From NCBI GenBank assembly GCA_937872535.1, contig CALMTC010000002.1, positions 18,214 to 82,213 on the forward strand: a DNA stretch of 64,000 nt, written 5' to 3'. The notes beneath the pieces are model-generated. The model was not told where the DNA came from. It made no database searches and worked only from the letters and a program-made list of their open reading frames with translations. This DNA is from an uncultured bacterium (GTDB lineage Bacteria > Patescibacteriota > Gracilibacteria > Absconditabacterales > Absconditicoccaceae). The position numbers and the translations under genes were made by a program. Of this stretch, positions 31,475 to 42,816 are shown in pieces (positions within the stretch are counted from its first letter, which is position 1; each line of letters begins with the position of its first letter).

Positions 31475-34400
31475 ATGAGCAAGTTGTTTGAAAATATGAC
31501 AAATCTCTATAGTCTTAATAAAACATTGAGATTTGAACTCAAGCCAGTAGGGAACACGAGGGAATTAATTGAATCAAAAGATTTTTTCAAAAATGATGAA
31601 GAAAAAGCAGAAAATTATCAATTCATGAAAGAAAAAATGGATAAAATTCATCGAAATTATATACAAAAATCATTAGAAACAATAAAAATGTTACCAATTT
31701 TGGATCAAACAGAACAAAAACGATTGAAAAAAGAAGATATTAAAAATGAATTAAAAAGTCTTAGATCTTTTATTTCAGCAGCATTTGTTTCAGTAAAAGA
31801 TTTATTAAGTAATAAAATTATTGAGTGACTTATTTCTGAGGCAAGTATTGAAGAAAAAGAAAAAATAAAGAAGTTTGATAAATTTTTTGGTTATTTTAAA
31901 ACCTATGTACAAAATAGAGGTAATCTTTATAAAGCTGAAGATAAAGCAGGTCAAATAGCTTTTCGTCTTATTGATGAGAATCTTCCTCGTTTTTTTAAAG
32001 CAAAACAAATTATAGAAGAAATCATTAAAAAAACACCTGATTTTGTAGTAAAAGAAAGAAATGAGAAACAAGAAGAGACAGAAAAAAAAATAACTGAATA
32101 TTTAAGTATTTTTTACCTAAATTCTTATTGTCATTATCTCTCACAGTCTGGAATTGATCTCTTCAACGAAATTGTTGGTCATATAAATCTTTCCATTAAT
32201 TTATATAAGCAAAAAACAGGAGTGAAATTCAGCCTTATACCTTTATTATACAAACTACCTCTTGCACCAAGAAAACAGATATCTCGATTACCAAAACAAA
32301 TAGAAAATCCAGAAGAATTAGAATTGATTGTAAAATCAGTCTTAGATCGCATAGACCAAAAAATTAATCCTTTTATAAATAACATTTTACAGACTGTCTT
32401 GGAAGAGAATAGTGTATATGATTTAAATTGAATATATATTTCTATTAAAACGACAGAACAATGGTGATCAATAGGTCTATCTGGTCGAAATAGTTTGCGT
32501 GAGTTGGGCTATAACCAATCAAAAAATTGAGAAGAACCTGTATTAAAGGCAGAAAAAAATAAATTTCCTTTTATTTCTCTTGGAGAGATAAAATCTTTTC
32601 TTGATGCCAAACAATTAGCATGAGATGATATAAAATCAGTTTTTTGAGAGGGAAAATCTCAAAGTTTAATGAACTGAAGTTGGTCAAATATATTTTTTCA
32701 TCTTATAGGTAAAGAAATATCATCATTGATTGAAAAATACTTACATTCAAGAAAAAATTATCAAATCTCACAAAGCAAAGAAAATCAAAAACATGTTCTT
32801 GATAATTCACTTTCTCTTTGGAGGTTGTTGGGTTGATTTGTTCTCATGCACAAAAAAACACATCTTACACCGGAAATAAAAGAAAGTTTCTTCTACGATT
32901 GAGAAAATGGACTTGATGCTATAGTTTTCGATGAAAATAGTGACCCAATTCATACGATTTATGATAAAGTAAGAAATTGTCTGACTAAAAAACCATATAG
33001 CAACAAAGATAAAATTAAAGTAAATTTCGATTGTCCTTATCTACTGTGAGGCTGGGACCAGAATTATGATGCTTTTGGTTGACTAATATTTCATGATTGA
33101 AAAAAATATTTTCTCTGACTTATAAAAGGGTCATGATTAAATATGGAGGAAAAAAACAAACTATATGAATGAATAAACCCAATGAACAGTATAACAAAAA
33201 TCATTTATGATTATCAAAAACCAGATTTCAAAAATGTACCAAGGTTATTCATTCGTTCAAAATGAGATACATTTGCGCCAATGGTAAGGGAATACTGATT
33301 GCCTGTAAATGATATTCTATATCTTTATGACAATGAATTATACAAGCCAGATAAGAAGAACCCCTGAAAACATAAATCTTATCTAAGAAGATTAATAGAT
33401 TATTTTAAACTATGATTAAGTAAACACAAATCATTTAAACATTATATCTTTAAACGAAAAGAAAGTGATCAATACGAAAATCTTGCAGAATTCTATAGTG
33501 ATGTAGAATTTTCATGTTATGCAATAAAGAAGGAAAAAGTTAATTTCGATCAGGTCAAAGCATTATGCGAATCAGAAAGGCTATATCTCTTTGAAATTTA
33601 TAATAAAGATTATAACCAATTTTCCAAATGAAAAAACAAAAACTTACATACTCAGTACTTTGAAGCACTTTTTGAGGAGCGCGATAATAATCTTTTTATG
33701 TTAAGTGGTGGATGATCTATATTTTGGAGAGAATCAAATTGAAAAATAGTTGAGAAAATAAGATCATATTCACCCAAATATAATATAGAAATAATTGATA
33801 AAAGAAGATATACAAAAAATAAGCTTATGATCCATATACCAATAGTTCTTAACTTTTGCCGTAACCAAGAATGAAGAGTGAATGATATGATTAAATCTCT
33901 TATTCAATCTCAATCAAATAATTTCACGATACTCGGAATTGATCGCTGAGAAAAACATCTTTTGTATTATTCGCTGATTAGACAAGATTGAACCATTATT
34001 AAAACAGGAAGTCGAAATACTATTACTAATAAAATTAAAATAGTAGATTATCATAAGAAATTAGATGACAGAGAAAAAAAGAGAGATGAAGCACAAGCAA
34101 ATTGGGAACAACAAGAACAAATCAAAGATCTTAAAAAATGATATATTTCTCAAGTAATTAATGAAATTAGTAAAATGATTATCGAACATAATGCAATTAT
34201 TGTATTGGAAGACCTTAATGGATGATTCAAAAGGTGAAGACAAAAGGTAGAAAAAAGTATTTATCAACAATTTGAGTTAGCATTGGCAAAGAAACTTAAT
34301 CATCTGGTTTTCAAGAACAGATGAGATACAGAAAGTTGAGGTACTATGAAAGCATATCAATTGACTCCACTTGTAGCACAATTTCAGGATTTATCATTTC

Positions 34401-35038
34401 AAACATGAGTTGTTTTTTATACGCCTGCATGATATACTTCAACAACTTGTCCTTGTTGTGGTTGGAGAAAAAATATATATTTTAAATATGAAAATGAGAA
34501 ACAAGCAAAAATAGAACTTGAGAAATTAAATATTGTCAGAGAAAACAATTATTTTAGTATAACATATACTGCTGAGTGATGAAATAAAAAGTGAAAAATA
34601 ACTTGATCAGTTCTTAATAAAACAGATCGAATACTTACTACAAAATGACAAACCAGATTACAATATGATAGAGCAAGTAAAAACACAAAAGAATACGATA
34701 TAACGACTGATTTTAATTCTGTTTTTACAGCAAAATTTCTTGATTATAAAATACGGTTGGAAAATGCTGGTTCTAAACAATGTAGAAATCTTATAAATAG
34801 TATAAATCTTTTATTAAAAATTCGTAATGCAAAATCTGGTACTGATATAGATACCATTCAATGTCCTGCATGTGAATTTCATAGCCAGTGATGATTTCAA
34901 TGAAATGAATTTAATTGAGATGCAAATTGAGCATATAACATTGCTCGTAAAGGGAAAGTCATTATAGATAAAATAGTAAAAGGAGAAAAAAATACTACGG
35001 TTTCTCAAATTGAGTTCGATAATGAGATTCAGAAATAG
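31475..35038 (+). CDS. cas12a: Cas12a (Cpf1), type V-A CRISPR effector nuclease, UGA-recoded
   Basis: RNA-guided DNA nuclease that also processes its own crRNAs. The 1187-residue frame is intact only with UGA = Gly. The N-terminus MTNLYSLNKTLRFELKPVG is the Cas12a WED-I signature. The split RuvC is complete: ILGIDRGEKHLLYY (Asp823), IIVLEDLNGGFKRGR (Glu912) and FNGDANGAYNIARKG (Asp1149). Unlike the common As/Lb enzymes it has two Cys pairs, TTCPCCGWRKN (Cys992/995) and QCPACEF (Cys1130/1133), bracketing the Nuc region, like the zinc ribbon of TnpB. The protein is on the short side for Cas12a (about 1200-1300). It is followed by cas4, cas1, cas2 and an array with the canonical Cas12a repeat, so the system looks complete. 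Confidence 0.97.
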
Positions 35039-35148
35039 ATAATAAATTGACTAATTACAGCATTAAAGATTTATATATATTGATATTTGAAAATCTTATA
35101 TCTTTATCCAGATAGATTTTTTATTTATCAAATATATGACATAACAAA

Positions 35149-35727
35149 ATGGAAAACTACATCCGCATCTCCAACCTCAATGATTTTATCTTCTGTCCAA
35201 AGTCGATCTATTTTCACGAACTTTACCAGAAATATGACGAACAGATCTATAAGGATACGCCACAAGTAGCAGGTACGCAAGCCCACGAAGCAATAGATCT
35301 AAAAAAATATTCGACATCGAAGAATATCCTGCAATCTCTTTCTGTTTACTCAGAAAAATATAACATTGCAGGGAAAATCGACCTATACGATGCTGATAAA
35401 CAGCTTCTGATTGAAAGAAAGAAAAAGATCTCAAAAATCTATGATGGCTATAGATATCAGGTCTATGCTCAGTATTTTTGTTTACAAGAAATGTGATATC
35501 CAGTATGTGAAATTAAAATACATTCACTAGTAGATAATAAATCCTATGATATACCAATTCCCAATGAACAAGAAACAGCAGAATTTGAAAATTTATTAGA
35601 AAAATACAGGAAATTTAATCTATCAGACCCAAAATTTGCACAAAATCCGGAAAAGTGTAAGATGTGTATATACAATCAATTATGTGATTACTATACACAA
35701 ACATGTTATCAATCCCCGACTTGATAG
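35149..35727 (+). CDS. cas4: Cas4 exonuclease
   Basis: Cas4 is a RecB-like Fe-S nuclease that trims prespacers and selects PAM-proximal ends. The 192-residue protein has the expected residues: FCPKS (Cys16) at the N-terminus, GTQAHEAID (His46), GKIDLYD (Asp78), ERKKK (Glu89, Lys91), YQVYAQY (QxxxY) and the C-terminal KCKMC....LC cluster for 4Fe-4S. The stop TAG at 35725 lies 24 nt inside cas1, so translation is probably coupled. UGA glycines occur near the C-terminus. Confidence 0.95.
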
Positions 35728-36671
35728 AAAAACAAATTGTCGTGCTTACTTCAGAAAATATAAAAGATATATCGCTGAAAAACGGCAATCTTTTAGTAAA
35801 ACAGGACGACAAAATTATCAATCAAATTTCTTGTCATAAGATATTTTGTATTTTTGCTATAGGCGATTTTACTTTTACGACCAAAATTATAGACGAATTT
35901 ATTGCTCATCAGATTAGTGTCTATGTGATAAGCCATAATCTAAAACCAAGGTTTATAATCTGATGAACTCTTGAAGGAAATTATCTTCTGAGACAAAAAC
36001 AGTATCATGCTGATCTTAATCAGGAAACCCAGATTGCCAAACATATTATCACCAATAAAACTACAAATCAGCTTCTTTTGCTTAAATCTATCAGAGATAA
36101 AGACGACAAACTCAAAGATACTATTAGTAAAACAAAAGAATTAATCGCTAAAATAGAAACTATCGAATCTGATGACAGTCTCAGAGGAATAGAATGATCT
36201 ATTTCAAAATTATTTTTTTCTGGCTACTTCAAAGAAATATGACGATACCGCAGATTACCAAGAACTCGTGCAGATATCCCAAATTTTTTGATGGATATTG
36301 GCTATACTTACTTATACAATTTTATTGAAGCAAATCTAAATCTTTATGGATTTGATGTATACAAAGGTATTTATCATAAACTCTTTTATGAAAGAAAATC
36401 ACTTGTTTGTGATTTTGTAGAGCCATTTAGATCAATCGTCGACCACAAAATCAGAAAACTATATAACTTATGACAGATAAACGAGAAAGACTTTAAACTT
36501 GTAAAATGAGAATATACTTTAAGTCGAGACAAAAGAAATCTTTATACTAAATTTTTTCTGGAAACTTTAATGGAATATAAAATTCCAATTTTTTCATATG
36601 TTAAGGACTACTATAGAGCAATAATGAACCCAAATAATCCGCTTCCTGTTTTTAATTTCAAAGAAGAATAA
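35703..36671 (+). CDS. cas1: Cas1 integrase
   Basis: Catalyses spacer integration as the Cas1-Cas2 complex. The 322-residue protein shows the metal-binding triad in order: GIEGSISK (Glu164; the following Gly is UGA), YKGIYHKLF (His225) and CDFVEPFR (Asp237/Glu240). The N-terminal beta domain and the helical C-terminal lobe are of usual length. It starts inside cas4 and ends TAATG over the start of cas2. Confidence 0.97.
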
Positions 36672-36949
36672 TGCTACTTATCTCTTATGACATCTCGAAT
36701 ACAAAACTCAGAACACAGTTTTCTAAGTTCATCAAAAAACATGGCAGAAGATTGCAATTTTCAGTATACGAGATAAAAAATAGTGAAAGAATCCTTAATA
36801 TCATACTTCTAGAAATAGAAAATAACTTTGCTAAAAGATTTGAAATCACAGACTCAATACTTATAGTCCCAGTATGTGAGTGGTGTAGTAAGAAAATAAT
36901 CAGATATGGCTACGCCGTTCACGAAGAAGAAGAGATTGTCTTCATGTAA
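36671..36949 (+). CDS. cas2: Cas2
   Basis: A 92-residue ferredoxin-like protein, MLLISYDISNTKLRTQFSKF ... HGRRLQFSVYEI, with the conserved YDIS strand-1 motif and the C-terminal strand EEIVFM. It forms the dimeric core of the Cas1-Cas2 adaptation complex. Its ATG overlaps the cas1 stop. No UGA codon is used. Confidence 0.96.
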   Translation: MLLISYDISNTKLRTQFSKFIKKHGRRLQFSVYEIKNSERILNIILLEIENNFAKRFEITDSILIVPVCEWCSKKIIRYGYAVHEEEEIVFM

Positions 36950-37157
36950 TGTTCATTAAAATCAAAAAAACTATAATGAGAAATTAGGTTATGAGTTGTA
37001 ACTATAAACTTTTGCTGACTATGAGTCGGCTTACTTCGTCAATAAAAATTGCAAACCTACCGTCTTTATTTTATTGATGAATGGTACTAAGCGATTTTCA
37101 AGTCTCTCATGCAAAGTGTGTATGATTTGAAAATCGCTTATTTGAGCCATTTTAGGA
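36950..37157 (+). promoter_or_regulatory. CRISPR leader with long inverted repeat
   Basis: The AT-rich 208 nt between cas2 and the first repeat hold a perfect 14-bp inverted repeat, TAAGCGATTTTCAA (37088-37101) and TTGAAAATCGCTTA (37127-37140), ending 17 nt before repeat 1. This is the leader position for the array. The inverted repeat could be a binding site for integration factors or a structured leader RNA. Confidence 0.6.
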
Positions 37158-38156
37158 GTTTATAACTTATAAAAAATTTCTACTATTGTAGATCTTTCCT
37201 TACTGTATCTAATGTTTGATCGTTTATAACTTATAAAAAATTTCTACTATTGTAGATTCTCCGATGAAAATGAAATATAAATCACGTTTATAACTTATAA
37301 AAAATTTCTACTATTGTAGATTTAAAGTGCGGAAAGGTTGAAACTATTATTTGTTTATAACTTATAAAAAATTTCTACTATTGTAGATAATTCAGATAGC
37401 TGCCTGTTGTTCACGTTTATAACTTATAAAAAATTTCTACTATTGTAGATCCAAGTGTCTGCACATTGCATGAATCTTGTTTATAACTTATAAAAAATTT
37501 CTACTATTGTAGATATACTGTCTGCAAAGCAGTTTCAGCAAAGTTTATAACTTATAAAAAATTTCTACTATTGTAGATACACAAAAACAAAGATGTACTA
37601 TAAAAAGTTTATAACTTATAAAAAATTTCTACTATTGTAGATAGCCACTAGGCTTATGTTGATAATGTTGTTTATAACTTATAAAAAATTTCTACTATTG
37701 TAGATAAGAAACCGTCTGAGAGGAGATTGATAGTTTATAACTTATAAAAAATTTCTACTATTGTAGATTGTTGGTTCGGTTGCATCCTTGAGCATGTTTA
37801 TAACTTATAAAAAATTTCTACTATTGTAGATCTAGCCGATGACAGACGACAACAAACTGAAGTTTATAACTTATAAAAAATTTCTACTATTGTAGATCTA
37901 GCCGATGACAGACGACAACAAACTGAAGTTTATAACTTATAAAAAATTTCTACTATTGTAGATAGAAACAGACATCCCAATAGCTACGACTGGGTTTATA
38001 ACTTATAAAAAATTTCTACTATTGTAGATATCTGCGATTGCGGTATAAATTGGTGTGTTTATAACTTATAAAAAATTTCTACTATTGTAGATTTTTCAGT
38101 AGTTATCGAGCTGTCTCCAAGTTTATAACTTATAAAAAATTTCTACTATTGTAGAT
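37158..38156 (+). CRISPR. Type V-A CRISPR array, 16 repeats and 15 spacers
   Basis: Sixteen identical 36-nt repeats start at 37158, 37222, 37286, 37353, 37415, 37479, 37543, 37607, 37670, 37733, 37796, 37862, 37928, 37994, 38057 and 38121. Each ends in AATTTCTACTATTGTAGAT, the standard Cas12a crRNA pseudoknot handle (TCTAC/GTAGA stem), so the array is transcribed in the plus direction with spacers 3' of the handle. Spacers are 26-31 nt. Spacers 11 (37832-37861) and 12 (37898-37927) are identical. Even the last repeat shows no decay. Confidence 0.99.
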
Positions 38157-38315
38157 TTTGACTCATCAGCAAAGTAACTAAGAAGTAAAATAAAAATGAT
38201 AGTGAAAATTAGAACTAGAAATAATGCTTTTTAAGCATATATTGCCTCCCACTTGATCTCATCTTCCCAATCCCTATAAAAAAACTGAAAAAAATTTATT
38301 TTCTGATTTTCTCAA

Positions 38316-38729
38316 ATGCAAATTACTGTATCGACCACCATCAGTGCTCCTATTGCTAAAGTTCGATCAGCTTGGACTCAGCCAGCTAATATTATGCAGC
38401 GAACTCATGCTTCAGATGACCGACATGCGCCAGCTGCGACCAATGACCTTAAAGTGTGAGGGAAATTTAGCACTACCATGGCAGCCAAAGACTGAAGTAT
38501 GAGTTTTGATTTTGGTGGAATTTATAGTGAAGTTATCGAGCACAAACAGATTAGTTACGAGATGGAAGATGGCAGAAAAGTAAATATTTTATTTGAACAG
38601 CAGTGAGATTCGGTGAAGGTGATTGAGACATTTGACTCGGAAATGACTAATCCTGCAGAAATGCAAAGAGCTGGCCGACAAGCTATTCTAGATAACTTCA
38701 AAAAATATGTTGAATCTGTTCAATCATAA
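38316..38729 (+). CDS. SRPBCC / AHSA1-like protein
   Basis: A 137-residue START-like protein of the activator-of-Hsp90-ATPase 1 type. Family marks are ITVSTTISAPIAKVRSAWTQ (strand and helix), VGGKFSTTMAAKDG, FDFGGIYSEVIEHKQISYEM, VKVIETFDSEMTNP and the C-terminal helix AILDNFKKYVES. These proteins bind hydrophobic ligands; the substrate is unknown. Stand-alone gene between the CRISPR array and a nuclease gene. Confidence 0.88.
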
Positions 38730-38838
38730 ACTAAGCGAGTAATAAAAATTACCATACGACAAAACAGAAAAAGACTTACTTTAAATCTTTTTCGCTATAA
38801 ACTGAAAAAAGTTTTAGTCCTTTTACCGTTACTTAGAA

Positions 38839-40044
38839 ATGTCAAAATATTCACACTCAAGAATATCCACTTACGAAAAGTGTCCATTGCAATTTCGTTT
38901 TCGTTATATTGACGGCTATGCCAAGTGAATGTCTGAAGATTCTCTCATATTATCACTCGGGAAAGCAGTACATTCTGCTCTCGAACAATTATATAAAAAA
39001 ATTAAAATTCTGGTTATTCCAAAAAAAGAAGAGGTGCTGAGCTGGTTTGATCAGATACGAAAAAAAGAATTGTCTAGCTTTACTACGCAGTATGATGAGC
39101 AAACCCAAAAAGATTTTCAGCTAAGATGAGTGATTTATATTCAGGAGTTTTATGAGAAATATTATCCTTTTAATCAGTCAAGACCATCAGCTTTGGAAGA
39201 AAAAATAATGATCCAGCTGATGGATGGAGTTCATTTTAGTGGGGTAGTGGATAGGATAGATTTCAAGGATGATACTCTCTATGTTATCGACTATAAGACT
39301 GGTAGTTCTATCCCGACCAACTCTCAAGACAGTGCTAAAAATCAGCTTCTCATTTATTGATTGGCGATGCAGTCTCGTTATGAGTGAAAGTACAAAAAAA
39401 TGATTGGGAAAGTGATTTATTTGCATTTTTCCAAGGAAGTAGAGTTTGAAATGACACCAGAGATGATTGAAGAGGTAAAAGACTATTACAGTAAAAAAGT
39501 CAGAGAAATTCAGGAGAAATCAGACAGGTATTTTTGAGGACAGTGAGATAAGGAAGCGTTTGAAGCGATTGTTTGAAGGCAGTGCGATTCGTGTCCATTC
39601 AAGGAAATCTGTCCAAAACGAAAACATCAGTATCTTTCAGAAGAAATTGTGATAAATGATTTAACACCGAAGACTCTCAAATCTTTTGTAGATCAGTATG
39701 CAAAAGCATCAAAGCAAGCTACTGAAGCAGAAAAGAATAAAAAATATCTCAGAGAGTTGCTTATTCAGTATGCTGAGAGTTGATGATTTTCTGTTCTTTT
39801 TGGAGAAGAAAATCAGATAACATTATCGAAGTCAAATCTGCTAAAGATAGATAAAGAAAAGGAAAATGAGTTAAAGCAATTATTACAGAAAGAGAATTTG
39901 CGAGATGAAGTGTCGACATTAAACAATACACTTCTTCAGAAAAAAATAAAAGATGGGACTCTCAAAAGAGAAGAGATAGCTGATCTGCTCAGAGAAGAAA
40001 TTTCTTACAGATTGTGAGTCAAACAGAAAAAAGACGATAACTAA
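38839..40044 (+). CDS. PD-(D/E)XK (RecB/AddB-like) nuclease with Cys cluster
   Basis: The 401-residue protein has a RecB-family nuclease core: SRISTYEKCPLQFRFRYI (Cys ligand), SLGKAVHSALEQLY (His), FSGVVDRIDF (Asp), YVIDYKTG (Asp, Lys) and the C-terminal CDSCPFKEICPKR, which completes the four-Cys iron-sulfur cluster. A charged helical C-terminal tail (270-401) follows. Such proteins take part in recombination or end processing; Cas4 is a relative, but this protein is longer and not part of the cas operon. UGA glycines are scattered. Confidence 0.85.
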
Positions 40045-40060
40045 AATTTTTTTACATACT

Positions 40061-41191
40061 ATGTTTTCAAAAATGAAAAAACAAATGCTACGAGTGTTGT
40101 TATTGATTACGCCATTGTTCTCTTTTGCGACTTTTCAGCCTACGAGCCAAGATGAGCTAGTCTTAAATAAAGTAGTAATAAAGCTGAAAAAAATTCTAGC
40201 CTCTAATCCTAGCAAGAAATCGCTCTACAAGAAAAAGATTGAATGACTTGCTCAAGCATATCAATCAAATGAGAGAATTTTCTGGATACTAACTGAATTG
40301 GTAGTAAGAAGTTTTGAAACAGCGAGTGCTTCTTCGACACCTAGTCCAGTATCTCAAGGCTCTTCATGTAGCATTTTCCCAGCAGATAATGCTCGAAATA
40401 CAGACATTTCAAACTATCCAGTTCATATAAATTCTGACAAATATATAGCTTCTATGTGAGGTTCTACGAAAAAAGTTCACCCAGACTTTGGAGCAAATCG
40501 AGATGGTGGTCCATTTGGGATTCCTTTCGTGATGGTAGATTCTAAGACGCCATTAGTTCAAGTAAAGGCAGTGCGATATCCAGAAGAAAGTGATGAGTGA
40601 AAGTTTCCAGTCCCGCTCAATGCTCCTAGAGAAAAAGGTGGTGATCACCATGTCATTGCTGTAGATAAAGAAAATTGTATGCTTTATGAACTGTATGCTG
40701 CAGAGGTTGTAAACTGAACTCGAGAAGCTGGTTCTGTTGCTAAGTTCGACATGAAGACAAACGCTCTCCGTCCAAAAGGTCGAACCTCAGCAGACGCAGC
40801 AGGATTACCAATTTTCCCAGGCTTGGCTCGTTATGATGAAGTGGTAGCAGGAACGATCAGCCACGCACTCAGATTTACAGCAAGTAAAACACAAAAAGCT
40901 TATATAGCTCCAGCGACTCATTTTGCTAGTTCTTCGACAGATAGTAACTTGCCACCGATGGGTCTGCGTCTCAGATTGAAAAAATCTTACGACATATCGA
41001 GACTGACATGACAATCAAAAATTATAGCTGAAGCGCTGAAAAAATATGGGATGATCCTAGCTGACAATGGTAGTGATCGATATATTTCTGGAGCTCCAGA
41101 CTCTCGTCGAAGTGATGAAGATCTCAATCAACTTAAATCTATCCCATGAAATGCATTTGAAGCAGTTGAAACAGGTCCTTTGGAAAAATAA
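40061..41191 (+). CDS. Secreted protein of unknown function
   Basis: A 376-residue protein with a signal peptide (MKKQMLRVLLLITPLFSFA), then a conserved-looking globular region: SSCSIFPADNARNTDIS, YPVHINSDKYIASMGG, HPDFGANRDGGPFGIPF, GGDHHVIAVDKENCMLYELY, PGLARYDEVVAGTISHALRF. The His/Asp/Glu-rich motifs suggest an enzyme (perhaps a lyase or carbohydrate-active fold), but I do not recognise the family. It starts 16 nt after the nuclease gene and ends before a terminator. Confidence 0.7.
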
Positions 41192-41210
41192 AAAGTTTAT
41201 ATTCTGCAAA

Positions 41211-41242
41211 AAATCCCCCAGCTTTCGAGTGGGGGATTTTTA
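41211..41242 (+). terminator. Intrinsic terminator
   Basis: Stem ATCCCCC (41213-41219) / GGGGGAT (41231-41237) then T-run; preceded by the TATTCTG motif at 41200. Confidence 0.85.
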
Positions 41243-41305
41243 TGTCAAATGAGTTTAGAGCCACTAAAGAAATTGAGTATTTCTAAAGCGATCCAGTTTA
41301 AAAAA

Positions 41306-41959
41306 TTATGAAATAAACTGAAGTTCTTGTTTCTTGAAACGATAAAGTTTTGCTGGTCTAAATCTCATACCTGTAAGTTTAGTACCAGTTTCTTGGATAA
41401 GATTCAGACCTGAAATCCATTTTCTAAAGTTCCTTACATCAATTTTTTCGCCAAGAACTGTCTCGTAGACTTGCTGCATTTGAGAAAGTGTAAATTCATC
41501 AGGAAGAAGATATTTAGCGATATCGGTATGAGAAAGTTTTTGAGCTAATCTCTGATAAGCAAAAAGCAAGATTTTATTATGATCAAAAGCTAATTTTCAG
41601 ATTGCTTTATAGGGGAGGAGAGCGACCTCTTCAGCATCACTATCAGGAAGTGTTTCAAGATTTTCATAGTCAATGAGTCAAAGGAATCAGATACTCATAG
41701 TGTGTCATCTCGGATCTCTTCAGATATCAGAAAAAGCTCCAAGTTGTTCCAGATAAATATCTTTTATATGAGTTTCTTCAGCTAACTCTCTAGCGGCACA
41801 CTGTTCAGCGGTTTCATTATGTTCCAAAAACCCACCAGGTAATGCTCGCTTTCATTTAAATGGTTCATTCTTTCTTTTGATAAGTACAGTACAAAGCGAC
41901 TTATCTTTTATTGTAAAAACAACAGTATCTGTTGTAATAAATGTTTTTGCTTCTGGCAT
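41306..41959 (-). CDS. NUDIX hydrolase with C-terminal winged helix (NrtR-like)
   Basis: The 217-residue protein has a complete Nudix box at residues 43-65 ([20 protein letters not shown], then THI), LPGG just before it and FSDIGRDPRGHTMSIGF, typical of ADP-ribose-type Nudix proteins. The last 90 residues ([29 protein letters not shown]) form the winged helix seen in NrtR regulators of NAD metabolism. It may hydrolyse ADP-ribose or act as an NAD-linked repressor; no NAD gene is adjacent. UGA encodes several glycines, including the one in RGH. Confidence 0.87.
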
Positions 41960-42111
41960 AAGATAATAAGTAAGCCATAAATACAAGAATAATATATTTT
42001 AGAATAAAAAAAACCAGATCTTTTTTAAGAAAAGGTTTTTTTATAAATAAATATAAGAAATAGGAAAATAAAATGTCAAAAAGCAAAGAATACAATAAGT
42101 TATTTTTTGGC

Positions 42112-42681
42112 TTAAGAATATATCTTTTCTACAGTAGACAACCACTCTTGTCTTTGCTCTTCGCTTGGTGATGGTGCCATTTTATTAAAGGCAGTGATTC
42201 ACTGAAGTTTGATCCCACAGTATCAAAGTCTTCCAAAAGCCCAGGATAGATAAAGAGGTAAAAAGATACCCATATAGTAAATAAATTTTGGAGCTCAAGT
42301 AGTGATAAAAAGACGCGCTTTTTTTTCTGTTAAAAATTTATTGAGCTTACCGTCGATATATTTATAAGCAAAACCAGCTGTAATATTTTGATCAAAAAAG
42401 TTTTTCAAAATCGCTGGTGCATCGATCCACCACACTGGGAAAGCAAAAATAATCTCATGAGCTCGAGAAATTTTTTGTTGGATAGCTTCTCTAGAAGGCT
42501 CATCTACAAAACGATTATTTTCGTCAAGTTCTAAAAAGTTTTGTCTAAGAGGTGAGCGGTAAAGATCCAAAATTTCAATAGAATTGTCTGGATTTTTCTG
42601 AAGAGTTTGTTGGATAGTTTTTGCAATTCTATGAACAAATCAGTTTTGATTTGGATGGGCAACGACAATGAGATAGTTCAT
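42112..42681 (-). CDS. NAD(P)H quinone oxidoreductase / flavodoxin-like fold protein
   Basis: A 189-residue flavoprotein of the NQO1/MdaB family. Features are the first strand MNYLIVVAHPNQNGFVHRIA (FMN/FAD phosphate loop), ILDLYRSPLRQNF, FAFPVWWIDAPAILKNFFD (the conserved FPVWW..PA.LK.F.D motif) and TTGAPKFIYYMGI. It reduces quinones or related electrophiles by two-electron transfer. Stand-alone gene transcribed divergently from the RAP-domain gene. Confidence 0.9.
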
Positions 42682-42816
42682 GGTAAGGAAGAAAAAATAA
42701 AAAAACAAATTCAACTATACTAATTCAGTTGAAAAAATCAACCAACCGTAATTTAAAATCAACTTATTGTGGCTAAAATATATTGACAAATGAAGACTTA
42801 TCATTAAATAGCAGAT

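Noticed and set aside
31475..35038. cas12a as a pseudogene broken by many stops
   Set aside because: All interruptions are TGA, all on plausible glycines, and all catalytic motifs lie in one frame ending at TAG.
37579..37606. Spacer 7 as self-targeting of the GIY-YIG gene
   Set aside because: Only about 13 nt (AAAGATGTACTAT) match near 30407; the rest differs, so it is likely chance in AT-rich DNA.
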